Shown: positions 7,521-16,209, counted from the stretch's first letter. The stretch: 29,055 nt of DNA from CAZTII01 sp964613305 (GCA_964613305.1 CAZTII010000019.1:1-29055), one strand, 5' to 3'. Translations and numbers: made by a program. Notes: generated by a model not told the origin, from the letters alone.

Positions 7521-8090
7521 ATGAAAAAAGTTGCGGTTTTATTGGCACCAGGTTTTGAAGAAGGAGAAGCGTTAACGATTATTGATATTTTTAAAAGAGC
7601 TTCTATTGACTGTAGTATTGTTGGTGTAAAACGTGATGTGGTAACAGGTAGTCATGATATTAGTATTAAAACGGATGTAGTTTTAAATGATGATTTAATT
7701 GAGATGGATATGATTGTATTACCAGGAGGATTGCCAGGTTCTACTAATTTAAGAGATAATGAAAAAGTTATAGAACTTTGTAAAAAGATGAGTGAAAAGA
7801 ACAAGTTTGTGTGTGCCATGTGTGCGGCACCAATTGTGTTGGATAGAGCGGGTTTATTAGTGAATAAAAACTATACAGCGTATCCAGGGTACGAAGAAAT
7901 AATAACTAGTGGAACTTTTAGAGATAATATTGTAGTGGTTGATGGAAACATTGTGACGAGTCGAGGTCCTGCCACTGGTTACGCTTTTGGCTATACTCTT
8001 GTTGATTTATTAGGTGGCAGTAGCGATCAGCTTAAAGAAGAAATGGCGTACTATACTGTCTTTAATAAGGAGGATGTGTATTATGGCTAA
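7521..8090 (+). CDS. DJ-1/PfpI family protein
   Basis: 189 residues with the complete YajL/DJ-1 signature: APGFEEGEAL (the Glu at 16 that tunes the cysteine), VLPGG at the strand end, and the nucleophile elbow CAMCAAP with Cys101. The end GYAFGYTLVDLLGG is also typical. Members act as glyoxalase III or deglycase-like enzymes, chaperones or redox sensors; the exact activity cannot be read from sequence. AGGAGGG lies seven bases upstream. It overlaps the next gene by eight bases (ATGGCTAA), so the two are co-translated. Its place directly after arsC suggests a role in thiol or carbonyl stress. Confidence 0.88.
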   Translation: MKKVAVLLAPGFEEGEALTIIDIFKRASIDCSIVGVKRDVVTGSHDISIKTDVVLNDDLIEMDMIVLPGGLPGSTNLRDNEKVIELCKKMSEKNKFVCAMCAAPIVLDRAGLLVNKNYTAYPGYEEIITSGTFRDNIVVVDGNIVTSRGPATGYAFGYTLVDLLGGSSDQLKEEMAYYTVFNKEDVYYG

Positions 8091-8511
8091 AATTGCGGTT
8101 GTATTGTTATCTGGTTTTGTGGAAAGTGAAACGATGATGATTGTAGATATTTTAAGAAGAGCACAAGTACAATGCGATACATTTTATTGTGATGAACCAT
8201 TTGTTCAAGGCAATTTTGGTATTTGTATTAAAGGTGATAAAAAGTTCGATGAAGCGATTAAGGAGTACGATATGCTTGTTGTTTCAGGTAACTTAACATC
8301 AGAAGTAAAGGAAATGATTACTTATTTTGATTCGTGTCATAAAATTGTAGGTTATTGTAGTAATACGGAAGTACTTGAACATGATGGTAAGATTTTAGTG
8401 AATGAAGCGAGTGGAACTACATTCTCCTTTGCTTATGGTATTGCTGAATTATTTAATCATGATGTTTCTGTTTTAAAAGAAAAAATGTTGTATACAAAAT
8501 ATAGTAAGTAA
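8083..8511 (+). CDS. Short divergent DJ-1-like protein, possible inactive partner
   Basis: 142 residues, clearly paralogous to its upstream neighbour (KIAVVLLSGFVESETMMIVDIL against KVAVLLAPGFEEGEALTIIDIF). The elbow reads GYCSN: aligned without gaps, Ser93 replaces the nucleophilic Cys and Cys92 is one residue early. Glu16 is kept. It is about 47 residues shorter, with loops trimmed. The start is ATG 8083, nine bases after AGGAGG; the same frame stays open upstream but lacks a ribosome site. Because DJ-1 proteins dimerise and the two genes are coupled, a heterodimer of active and regulatory subunits is possible; this is inference. A terminator follows. Confidence 0.75.
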   Translation: MAKIAVVLLSGFVESETMMIVDILRRAQVQCDTFYCDEPFVQGNFGICIKGDKKFDEAIKEYDMLVVSGNLTSEVKEMITYFDSCHKIVGYCSNTEVLEHDGKILVNEASGTTFSFAYGIAELFNHDVSVLKEKMLYTKYSK

Positions 8512-8525
8512 CGATTAGTGATTAT

Positions 8526-8566
8526 TCCATGGATGAAATAAAATTTCTGAATCTATGGATTTTTTT
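8526..8566 (+). terminator. Rho-independent terminator after the DJ-1 pair
   Basis: TCCATGGAT (8526-8534) pairs with ATCTATGGA (8551-8559) through one G-U wobble and is followed by seven T. Confidence 0.75.
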
Positions 8567-8572
8567 GTTTCT

Positions 8573-8601
8573 TTGCTAAGTTGATTGTATAGTGGTAAAA
8601 T
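8573..8601 (+). promoter_or_regulatory. Promoter of the macro-domain gene
   Basis: TTGCTA (8573-8578), 17 bases, then TAAAAT (8596-8601) with an extended -10 TGG directly before it. It lies just past the terminator and 30 bases before the gene. Confidence 0.55.
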
Positions 8602-8631
8602 AGAATAAGTATTTGAAATGGAGTTTAACTT

Positions 8632-9606
8632 ATGTCCTTTATTTTTATTCGTCAAGATATTACGAAAATGAAAGTTGATGTAATCGTTAATGCCGCTAAT
8701 GCTCAACTGCGTCAAGGTGGTGGTGTTTGTGGTGCTATTTTTGAGGCTGCAGGCGCTAAACAATTAAAAGAAGCTTGTGCTACGTTGAGTCCTATTGGTG
8801 TTGGTGAAGCGGTGATTACACCTGCTTTTAATCTTGGATGTCGCTATATTATACATGCGGTTGGTCCTATTTATAGCTTGTATTCGAACGAAGAAAATGA
8901 ACGATTGTTGCGCTCTGCTTATCAAAAATCATTGTTGTTGGCGGTAGAACACGGTTGTGAAAGTATTGCTTTTCCACTGATATCGAGTGGTGTTTATGGT
9001 TATCCTAAAAAAGAAGCGTTGAAGGTTGCGATGTCGGTAATTAAGGAATTTCTTTTGGATAATGAGTTGGCTGTTCATTTAATTGTGTATGATAAAGATT
9101 CTTTTACTCATAGTGTTGATGTGGTGCATAAAGTGAATAGTTTTATTTCGAATCATTATGTCGATGAAAAGAAAGTTTATCGTTTGGATGAACGATGGTA
9201 CGAAGAAGATAGATTGCTTTCTACGACACCAATGGTTTCAACTCCTTTAAATCCAATGACGATACAACTCGATGAATCGTTTTCTGAGGCGTTGTTTAAA
9301 TTGATTGATGAAAAAGGGATGAGTGATGTGGATGTGTATAAACGAGCAAACATCGATCGAAAACTTTTTTCAAAGATACGTTCCAATAGAGAATATACAC
9401 CTAGTAAAAAAACAGCAATTGCTTTGTGTATTGCTTTACAACTTTCTGTTGATGAGATGGAAGGATTATTAGAAAAAGCAGGTTATTCGTTATCACGTAG
9501 TCAAAAATTTGATGTTGTGGTTGAATATTTTATTATTCAAAAGAATTATAATATATTTGAAATTAATGAAATGTTGTTTACTTTTGATTTACCTTTATTA
9601 GGATGA
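8632..9606 (+). CDS. Macro-domain protein with C-terminal helical (HTH-like) domain
   Basis: 324 residues. Residues 1-165 are a macro domain of the MacroD type, with VNAANAQLRQGGGVCGAI (19-36; Asn20 and Asn23 in the ribose and catalytic loop, glycine-rich phosphate loop) and FPLISSGVYGYP (second loop). This fold hydrolyses O-acetyl-ADP-ribose or removes mono-ADP-ribose from proteins. Residues about 165-215 form a linker. Residues about 215-324 are all-helical, with a Cro-like stretch (SDVDVYKRANIDRKLFSKIR, then SKKTAIALCIAL) and a conserved-looking end FEINEMLFTFDLPLLG, suggesting DNA or protein binding. The vWA gene follows after a terminator. Target unknown. Confidence 0.85.
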   Translation: MSFIFIRQDITKMKVDVIVNAANAQLRQGGGVCGAIFEAAGAKQLKEACATLSPIGVGEAVITPAFNLGCRYIIHAVGPIYSLYSNEENERLLRSAYQKSLLLAVEHGCESIAFPLISSGVYGYPKKEALKVAMSVIKEFLLDNELAVHLIVYDKDSFTHSVDVVHKVNSFISNHYVDEKKVYRLDERWYEEDRLLSTTPMVSTPLNPMTIQLDESFSEALFKLIDEKGMSDVDVYKRANIDRKLFSKIRSNREYTPSKKTAIALCIALQLSVDEMEGLLEKAGYSLSRSQKFDVVVEYFIIQKNYNIFEINEMLFTFDLPLLG

Positions 9607-9609
9607 AAT

Positions 9610-9636
9610 GTCGCTTTGTAAGCGACCTTTTTTTTT
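9610..9636 (+). terminator. Rho-independent terminator after macro gene
   Basis: GTCGCT, loop TTGTA, AGCGAC, then C and a run of nine T. Confidence 0.9.
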
Positions 9637-9674
9637 GTAAACCTTTTATTATGTAGGTATAAGGAGGAATGATT

Positions 9675-10313
9675 ATGAATTTAACAGAATTGGTGTTTAT
9701 TGTTGATAAGAGTGGATCGATGGCAGGATTACAAGAAGATACAATTGGCGGATATAATTCCATGTTGAAAAAACAAAAAGAATTGGATGGAGAATGTTTG
9801 ATAACTACCGTATTTTTTAATCACAACATTCAATTAGTTTGTGACCGTATTAATATCAAAGCGGTTAATGAGATTACAGAAAAAGAGTATCTAGTAGGTG
9901 GTGCTACATCATTCTTGGATGCGATGGGTTTTTCGATTAGTAAAATTATTAATGTGTTTAGAAATAGCGCTAAAGAGTTTCATTCTAGCAAAGTGTTGTT
10001 TGTAATTATTACAGATGGAGAAGAAAATAGTAGTAAAACATATAGTAGTAAAGAAATTAAAAAAATGATTGAGCGGCAAAAGGAAAAATATGGTTGGGAA
10101 TTTATATTTTTAGGCGCTAACATGGATGCGGTAGAAATGGCGGGGAATGTTGGGATTAATAAAAATAGAGCACAAGTATATTTGTGCGATAGAGAAGGAA
10201 TTGATTTAAACTATACTGTGATTAGTGAAACGATTCAAACATTTCGTAAGCGAAGTGTTATTGAAGAAAATTGGTCGCAATCCATCCAAGAAAATGTTAA
10301 AAGCCGTCAATAA
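9675..10313 (+). CDS. von Willebrand factor A domain protein (TerY-like)
   Basis: 212-residue cytoplasmic protein made of a single vWA domain with a full MIDAS metal site: DKSGS (Asp11, Ser13, Ser15), the Thr of GGATSFLDAM (about 78) and the Asp of ITDGEEN (about 114). The segment EFIFLGANMDAVEMA is typical of TerY-like vWA proteins in bacteria. These act as metal-dependent protein-binding modules. The start ATG 9675 is seven bases after AAGGAGG; the in-frame ATG 9669 would be only one base from it. It stands after the macro-domain gene, a pairing that suggests a stress or ADP-ribosylation link, but this is inference. Confidence 0.85.
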   Translation: MNLTELVFIVDKSGSMAGLQEDTIGGYNSMLKKQKELDGECLITTVFFNHNIQLVCDRINIKAVNEITEKEYLVGGATSFLDAMGFSISKIINVFRNSAKEFHSSKVLFVIITDGEENSSKTYSSKEIKKMIERQKEKYGWEFIFLGANMDAVEMAGNVGINKNRAQVYLCDREGIDLNYTVISETIQTFRKRSVIEENWSQSIQENVKSRQ

Positions 10314-10321
10314 CGGCTTTT
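10299..10321. terminator. Bidirectional terminator between vWA and DUF2207 genes
   Basis: AAAAGCCGT, loop CAATA, ACGGCTTTT: a nine-base perfect stem with A-run and T-run on either side, so it can work on both strands for these convergent genes. It overlaps the vWA stop codon. Confidence 0.85.
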
Positions 10322-10323
10322 AC

Positions 10324-11199
10324 TTACCAACTAGAAACGCCACCACCACCAGAACCGCCTCCTGATGAGCCACCTCCTGAATAACCACCACCAGAGCTGC
10401 CGCTACTTGAGCTTGGCGCAGAAGTACTAACGTTACTGATGGAATTGAATGTTCGATCAAGATTAAGGGATGAAATGGATTGAAATGGAACATAAGAACT
10501 ATACCATGTTGGTGGTTCTGTGATTAAGGAGTCAAATTTCTTTTCCCACAATTTACTAATTCCTAGGACATGGGCATAAGGTAAAATATCGTAGTAGTAG
10601 GTTGGGTTTTCTTCTAATAATTGTTCTAAACGATCTTTTTCAGCGTGAATCAAGAAGTTTTTGAAACTTAAACATTTTTCTAATAAGAGTAAATTTTCTT
10701 CATTTCTGGTACTGATGGTTGTTAGTAAGACCATGGATATAGGAAACAATATTATGAGTAACATGGTTGTTGATGGTGATAAAATACCGCCATAACAACT
10801 ATAGTAGACACTTGCACTAGCCATGAATAGTAAAAGTAATGTCAAAAGAATAAGAAAAATTTGGCTGATTTTTTTGTGCTTATAGCGATTTTGATGAATG
10901 AACGACCATAATACGATGACGAGTATAAGACATATATCATATATTATGGATAAAAAGAAATTGTTGAAACTATTAAATGGATATGAAAATATTGCTAGTT
11001 TGGCAATGGAACGAATGATACTATAAAAAATGATGATAAGGCCAACTTTTAATAGGAGTATTTTTTTATCGGAGGTTAATTGACTAGCTTTTAGTGATTC
11101 ATGCACAAGCTTTTTTACTTTATAAATTGTCGTATAAAATGTATTTTTTAATGATTTTTTTGTGCGTTTATTTGAGGATGCAAATAAACTGTCGAACAA
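10324..11199 (-). pseudogene. DUF2207 membrane protein, C-terminal part downstream of a premature stop
   Basis: 291 codons in the same frame as the upstream piece (11269-12717). This part holds the C-terminal module of DUF2207 proteins: four hydrophobic segments (for example LKVGLIIIFYSIIRSI, YDICLILVIVLWSFI, IFLILLTLLLLFMA) and a Ser/Gly-rich tail with repeated SGGG ending GGGVSSW, the hallmark of this family. The 23 codons between the stop at 11269 and the first ATG are also open and read as normal protein (KKNDFELIKETELDG). There is no ribosome site at the ATG at 11199. It is therefore not a separate gene but the cut-off second half of one protein. Confidence 0.8.
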
Positions 11200-11268
11200 T
11201 GAGTGTTCATATGATGTATGGTTGCCATCTAATTCTGTTTCTTTGATTAATTCAAAATCATTTTTCTT

Positions 11269-12717
11269 TTAAACATTGATGAATAGATGGTTGTGTGATG
11301 CGAAGTAAAATAATAGCGATGTGATGTCTCTTCCATCAATCGATTGATCAATAATATAACCTAGTTCTAATGGATTTAAGTTGTTTGGTGGATAAAATTC
11401 AACGGTTTGAATTAAATGACGTTGTTTAAATCGCATATGTAGTATGATGCTTAGTATTGTTGCGATAAGTAGTGTAATTGGTAAGAGTGTATCCATTGAG
11501 TTGGCTCTTCTAGTAAATTGAACACCATCACTAAATTGATAGGTAAGGCTTAAACTAGAGGGATTAGTAATGGTTTCTGTTGATTGTGCACTATTTTTAG
11601 TATAGGTGAAATTTTCGCTATCGTTGTAAATATAGTCTGTTGAAAGAACAAACTCTTTGAGTGGTAATTCTGAGTTCATCGTTACGTTGATGCGATGAAA
11701 TGGTATATCTGAAAAATAGTTGGATAAAGCGAATCTTCTTGATGTGATAAATGGTGAGGTATCTATAATTCCTTCGTGGTATACAGTGATAGTGATAACT
11801 TTTCCGATGTATTTTGATAGTGGTAAGGAAATTCGAGGGAAAATACCTTCGAAATCTTGTTTTTCATGATTGATAGTGTAATAAAAATTTCCTTGTAAAA
11901 CATAGCTTTTGTCATATCGGAAGCTATAATTATCGATATCACGCTCAAAATATGCGTCAAAATTATTTACTAAGATATCGTATTGTTCATTAATTTGATA
12001 ATGACCATCTTTTGTTAGGTTTACATCGATGTTTAAGGAATTTACTTCGAAGTCTGATTTCCAAATCATTGCTTCATGAAAGGTTTTTTCTGGAAGCTTT
12101 ACCATTAAAGTAATTCCTTCGTATGGTTCAATGAGTCGTAAACTAGTTACTTTAATGGTGTTGTTTTCAGTTGTTAGAGAAGCGATCTCATTGGTTGTAC
12201 TGCCATATGAGCCGGAAGTTATTGTTGTATCGATGATGTTTGATTGTTCGGGTAAAATAATAGTGGATGTAAATTGTTGTATTGGTACATCAGTTTCTGT
12301 ACCTAATAGATTGGTGTATAAATAGTCAAAATCATTGTCGGTATCAGCATAATGTTCAAGGGTGTATGTGATAATGTACGTCACTTCTCCTTTTACGTAT
12401 GCATCGGCGGTCCCAATTTTTATTTCTTCATAGCCATCATAGATGAATGGGGCGTTTTCGACATTAACATCTTTAATCGTATAGCGTTCCGTAGAACTAG
12501 CATCGGGAATAGAACGAATAATACCATGTTTTTCAACATTGAAAAAACAAGTGATTGTTTCTGTGATGTGATATGTACGATTGTTGGTAGCGATTAATTG
12601 GACATCGTAGTTGGAAATATAATAGTCATAGTCTTTTAACGATTGTGCCTGAAGTGGAATTATGTTGATAATGATTATAAATAAAATCGTAGTTAATAAC
12701 GCTAGTTTTCGTCTCAT
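11269..12717 (-). pseudogene. DUF2207 membrane protein, N-terminal part ending at an in-frame TAA
   Basis: The encoded protein begins with a signal sequence (RRKLALLTTILFIIIINIIP, then cleavage near LQAQS). The extracellular DUF2207 region follows (YDYYISNYDVQLIATNNRTY, HITETITCFF, HGIIRSIPDA), then a transmembrane helix LLPITLLIATILSIILHM and the start of the cytoplasmic domain, NPLELGYIIDQSIDGRDITS. It stops at HLFINV-TAA, but the frame continues for another 300 codons to 10324. The product would be about 797 residues if intact. The start is ATG 12717, six bases after GAGG; GTG 12729 overlaps the ribosome site. The truncated product could still be secreted and anchored. The function of the family is unknown; it is widespread in Gram-positive envelopes. 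Confidence 0.8.
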
Positions 12718-12779
12718 AGTCATCCTCACTTATGGCTTAATAGTATCATGGTTTAATTATTTCATCAAATAGTTAGTTA

Positions 12780-12807
12780 TTGACATATGTCATTAATTAG
12801 GTATAAT
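12780..12807 (+). promoter_or_regulatory. Promoter with overlapping 12-base palindrome upstream of DUF134 gene
   Basis: TTGACA (12780-12785), 16 bases, TATAAT (12802-12807). The palindrome TGACATATGTCA (12781-12792) covers most of the -35 box, so it could be an operator, possibly for the DUF134 protein itself. Confidence 0.7.
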
Positions 12808-12835
12808 GTAAGAGAAAAAGAAGGAGGAAATTACA

Positions 12836-13231
12836 ATGGCAAGACCTAGAAAACAGAGAAGAGTACGATGCATGCCAAGTAATATGCACTATGGACCGAC
12901 ATCGTGTGATGGAAAGAGTGAAAAAGTAATCATGACAGTTGATGAGTTTGAAACAATTCGTCTTATTGATTTTGAAAATAAAAGTCAAGAAGAGTGCGCT
13001 GAGATGATGAATGTAGGACGATCTACTGTTCAAGGCATTTATAAAGATGCTCGTTTTAAAGTGGCAAGTGCATTAGTGAATGGTCATCTTTTAATGATTG
13101 ATGGTGGTGATTTTACGTTGCATGAAGATGGTTGTGAACAACAAATGAAACGTGAATGTTGTGGTAAAAAGGAAGAGCGTCGTGAGTGCTGTGGCAAGAA
13201 AAAAGTGTGTGCAGTAGATAATAATGTATGA
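12836..13231 (+). CDS. DUF134/UPF0251 family HTH protein with Cys-rich tail
   Basis: 131 residues. It starts MARPRKQRRVRCMP, the invariant opening of DUF134, and continues with VDEFETIRLID and a sigma-70-region-4-like HTH (SQEECAEMMNVGRSTVQGIYKDAR). The last 30 residues carry two copies of ECCGKK (spaced by KEERR) plus a final Cys, a likely soft-metal or Fe-S binding tail. DUF134 proteins usually sit beside NifX/NifB-like or other metal cofactor genes; here the partner is an MBL-fold hydrolase, overlapped by four bases (ATGA). AAGGAGG is eight bases upstream. A role as metal- or redox-responsive regulator of this pair is inferred. Confidence 0.85.
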   Translation: MARPRKQRRVRCMPSNMHYGPTSCDGKSEKVIMTVDEFETIRLIDFENKSQEECAEMMNVGRSTVQGIYKDARFKVASALVNGHLLMIDGGDFTLHEDGCEQQMKRECCGKKEERRECCGKKKVCAVDNNV

Positions 13232-14043
13232 TAATAAAGACATTAATGGATAATGTTTCAAGTTCAGATGAGTATTGTAGTGAACATGGATTGAGTTACT
13301 ACATTGAAACGAAAGATCATCGTATTTTATTTGATACTGGTGCAAGTGATCGTTTTATCATGAATGCTGAAAAAATGAATGTTGATTTAAAGAGTATTGA
13401 TATGGTGTTTATATCGCATGGTCATTATGACCATGGTGGTGGTTTATCGTATTTTTTACAGTTAAATGAGAAAGCGACTATTTATTGTAGTAAGCATGTG
13501 TTTGATGATGTTTATTCTTTGAATTTAGACAATACTAAAAAGTATATTGGTTTGGATAAAACATTGATGAATAGTGATCGTTTTGTTTTTATTGATGGTG
13601 ATGTTCGATTAAGTAACGATATTATCATTGTTTCATCCATCGATGGTGTATTATTACAACCAAAAGGAAATCAGCGTTTACTGAAAGATAATGGTGAACG
13701 TGATACATTTGCTTCAGAGATAAATGTTGTCCTTGTAGAGGATAACACGTGTGTTGTACTAGCAGGATGTGCTCATCGTGGTATTGTTAATATAGTTCAT
13801 CAGTGTCAACGAGTGATGGATTGTCCAATTACTCATGTTGTTGGTGGCTTTCATTTACAAACTCGTTTTCCATCTCTTCAAACAGGTGACGAAGAAATCA
13901 TTCAATTATCGACATATTTAATGGATAGTGGTGCTACATATTTTACATCTCATTGTACTGGTTTAGAAGGATATGAGCGATTAAAGAAAATAATGGGTGA
14001 TCGTATCTATTATTTATCAGCTGGATGTGAAGTTGTTCTATAA
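13228..14043 (+). CDS. MBL-fold metallo-hydrolase (MJ0296 / dihydropterin-synthase-like subgroup)
   Basis: 271 residues. The metallo-beta-lactamase motif HGHYDH is at 64-69, after LFDTGASDRF, and later metal ligands are in AGCAHRGIVN and VVGGFHLQ. The C-terminal HCTGLEGYERLKKIMGDRIYYLSAG matches the subgroup related to the archaeal beta-RFAP-type enzymes annotated as 7,8-dihydropterin-6-yl-methyl-4-(beta-D-ribofuranosyl)aminobenzene 5'-phosphate synthase; that precise reaction is unlikely outside methanogens. The substrate is unknown. It is coupled to DUF134 by the ATGA overlap, and this pairing recurs in Clostridia as far as I recall. Confidence 0.85.
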   Translation: MIIKTLMDNVSSSDEYCSEHGLSYYIETKDHRILFDTGASDRFIMNAEKMNVDLKSIDMVFISHGHYDHGGGLSYFLQLNEKATIYCSKHVFDDVYSLNLDNTKKYIGLDKTLMNSDRFVFIDGDVRLSNDIIIVSSIDGVLLQPKGNQRLLKDNGERDTFASEINVVLVEDNTCVVLAGCAHRGIVNIVHQCQRVMDCPITHVVGGFHLQTRFPSLQTGDEEIIQLSTYLMDSGATYFTSHCTGLEGYERLKKIMGDRIYYLSAGCEVVL

Positions 14044-14067
14044 GAAGCAATAAAAGCTTCTTTTTTT
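14042..14067 (+). terminator. Rho-independent terminator after MBL gene
   Basis: AAGAAGC, loop AATAAAA, GCTTCTT within a T-run of seven. It overlaps the last base of the MBL stop codon region. Confidence 0.85.
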
Positions 14068-14126
14068 AAGCATATTTAACGAAGATTGATAAAGTATATG
14101 GCATAATAGATAAAAAGAGGACGTTT

Positions 14127-14684
14127 ATGAAATCACTATTTGATTATATTGCTAAACCATATGGATTATTTTATGAGTATCAAAAGAAAAGTTTTTATGA
14201 TGTGATGAATAAACATCAATTGTTGTTTGCTGGAAAAACAGTATTGGATATGGGTTGTGGTACTGGTGCGTATAGTGCGGTAATGTATGAGTTAGGCTAT
14301 GACGTGGAAGGTGTTGATATTTCCAGGGAAATGATACGCATTGCGCGAAAGAAAAACAAACATATTTCGTATGAACATATTTCTGCTTCATCACCTAGTA
14401 TTCAGAAAAAATATGATATTGTTTTTAGTGCTTTTGTAGCACATGGTATGAAACAAGAAGAGAGAATGTCACTGTATGAAACAATGAAAAATTGTGGTGA
14501 TTTGGTTATTTTATATGATTATAATGACAAGCGAAAAATAATTACGACAGTGATTGAGTGGTTGGAAGGTGGCGATTATTTTCATTTTATTAAGCATGTA
14601 GAAGATGAATTATTGTCGGTTTTTAGTGATGTTTCAATAATACAAATAGGTGATAATACAGCGTTGTATTGTTGTCGCCCTTAA
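14127..14684 (+). CDS. Class I SAM-dependent methyltransferase
   Basis: 185 residues. Motif I VLDMGCGTGAYS (about 39-50) is followed by motif II acidic GVDIS (about 65-69), and a post-motif region KKYDIVFSAFVAHGM. The upstream KPYGLFYEYQKKSFYD helix resembles small-molecule methyltransferases of the UbiE/Methyltransf_11 type. The substrate cannot be named. A possible -10 box CATAAT with extended TGG lies at 14099-14107, and AGAGGA precedes the ATG. It is followed by its own terminator and so probably monocistronic. Confidence 0.8.
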   Translation: MKSLFDYIAKPYGLFYEYQKKSFYDVMNKHQLLFAGKTVLDMGCGTGAYSAVMYELGYDVEGVDISREMIRIARKKNKHISYEHISASSPSIQKKYDIVFSAFVAHGMKQEERMSLYETMKNCGDLVILYDYNDKRKIITTVIEWLEGGDYFHFIKHVEDELLSVFSDVSIIQIGDNTALYCCRP

Positions 14685-14706
14685 ACAATTTGCTTTATTT
14701 ATGTTT

Positions 14707-14729
14707 AGCTATCTTGAATAGCTTTTTTT
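14707..14729 (+). terminator. Rho-independent terminator after methyltransferase
   Basis: AGCTAT, loop CTTGA, ATAGCT merging into a seven-T run. Confidence 0.85.
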
Positions 14730-14741
14730 ATATATGCGTTA

Positions 14742-14756
14742 GCTAGTTTAACTAGC
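14742..14756. promoter_or_regulatory. Perfect 7+1+7 palindrome, unknown role
   Basis: GCTAGTT-T-AACTAGC lies 170 bases before the permease copy 1, with no T-run after it. It could be a regulator site or a weak second hairpin behind the terminator. The rest of 14757-14868 is A+T-rich with no other signal seen. Confidence 0.35.
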
Positions 14757-14868
14757 AATTATTATGTTATTTTATATTAAAATATAGTGAGAATTTAGCT
14801 AAATTTATCAAAAGAATATAAAATAAAAACATAAAAACTGGCTTAATTTTTATAGTGATTTATTGCTA

Positions 14869-14897
14869 TTGACAAGTGTTAAAGTGAACCATATAAT
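14869..14897 (+). promoter_or_regulatory. Sigma-A promoter of permease copy 1
   Basis: TTGACA (14869-14874), 17 bases, TATAAT (14892-14897). The stretch after it, with TAATGTATACAA, recurs before copy 2, so the promoter region was part of the duplication. Confidence 0.85.
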
Positions 14898-14925
14898 GTC
14901 ATTAATGTATACAATGAGAATATAA

Positions 14926-16209
14926 ATGACGAACACTACACTCTATGCTTTACTTCTATTTATTGCGACGTATGCTTTACTGATTTTTTTCTCGGATTAT
15001 CGTCCACACATTGCCATTGGTAGTGCAATTGTTTTTGTGGTAACTGGTATTTTACCGGTTTCAAAGGTTTTAGGAGCAATTGATTATAACGTAATTATGA
15101 TGATTGCCGGTACAATGGGATTGGTCGCATTATTTATTGAATCAAAAATGCCAGAATTATTGGCGGATATCATTATTGATAAAATGCCAAATGTGCAATG
15201 GATGACCATTGCTTTATCAGTGTTTGCGGCAGTAATTTCAGCGTTTGTTGATAATGTGGCTACGGTATTAATGGTTGCGCCAGTAGCGATGATGTTATGT
15301 AAAAAATTAAATATTTCACCAGTTAAATCGATCATTGCGATTGCGATCGCATCAAACCTACAAGGGGCGGCAACGTTAGTTGGTGATACTACTTCTATTT
15401 TATTGGGTGGTTATGCAAACATGAATTTTATGGATTTTTTCTTTTAAGAAGGAAAAGTTAGTATGTTCTTTGTTGTACAAGTAGCGTGTTTGGCGGCGAC
15501 GTTTGTTTTATATTTAATGTTGCGTGGTGAAACTCAACCAATTCATTTGGATGAGAAAACTAAGGTTACAAATTTTGTGCCAACATACTTGTTGTTAGGT
15601 TTAATTGGATTATTAATAATTGCTTCTTTTATTCCAAATACTCATCCTTGGATTAATGGTATGATTTGTATGGCGTTAATGATTGTTGGAATTATTTATG
15701 AAATGATTGCTCAAAAAGATGTTTCAGTTTTAAAAAATACATTAAAAAAAATTGATTTCTTTACACTCTTATTATTATCGGGATTGTTTGTGGTAATTGC
15801 AGGTATTACTGAAGCTGGTGTCATTGATTGGTTGGCAAATGGTATTCTGCATATTGGTGGGGATAACTTGTTTGTTATGTATACAATCATCGTATGGATT
15901 TCCGTAATTCTAAGTGCCTTTATTGACAACATTCCATATGTGGCAACAATGCTTCCGGTTGTTCAATTAATGGCTACCACAATGGGTGTAAATCCTACCT
16001 TCTTGTATTTTGGTTTATTGTCAGGAGCGACTCTTGGTGGTAACTTAACACCGATTGGAGCTTCAGCGAATATTACAGCTTTAGGATTATTGAGAAAAGA
16101 AGGTCATGATGCACCAAACAGTACATTCATGAAGATTTCTGTTCCATATACTTTAGCGGCTTTTATTGTTGGCTATATCTTAATTTGGGTATTGTATAAA
16201 CCGATGTAA
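14926..16209 (+). pseudogene. ArsB/NhaD/SLC13-type permease copy 1, interrupted by TAA
   Basis: A 427-codon polytopic transporter of the ion-transporter superfamily. Motifs, in order, are SAFVDNVATVLMVAPVAM, NLQGAATLVGDTTSILLG, SAFIDNIPYVATMLPV and GATLGGNLTPIGASANI, the two Ser/Asn-Asp-Asn helix-hairpin signatures of the ArsB/NhaD/CitM group. Codon 174 (15445-15447) is TAA where copy 2 has TAT (Tyr), and the same frame continues to 16209; the next ATG in frame is 15463, with AAGGA upstream but no N-terminal half. The substrate may be Na+/H+, arsenite or a dicarboxylate; the Asp-Asn motifs fit ArsB/NhaD but do not decide. The ribosome site is weak. Confidence 0.85.

Noticed and set aside
8014..8082. 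Longer N-terminus for the second DJ-1 protein
   Set aside because: The extra 23 residues lie inside the first DJ-1 gene in another frame and lack a ribosome site; AGGAGG precedes ATG 8083.
12131..12597. Plus-strand open frames inside the DUF2207 gene
   Set aside because: They are antisense shadows without ribosome sites and the minus strand has clear family homology.
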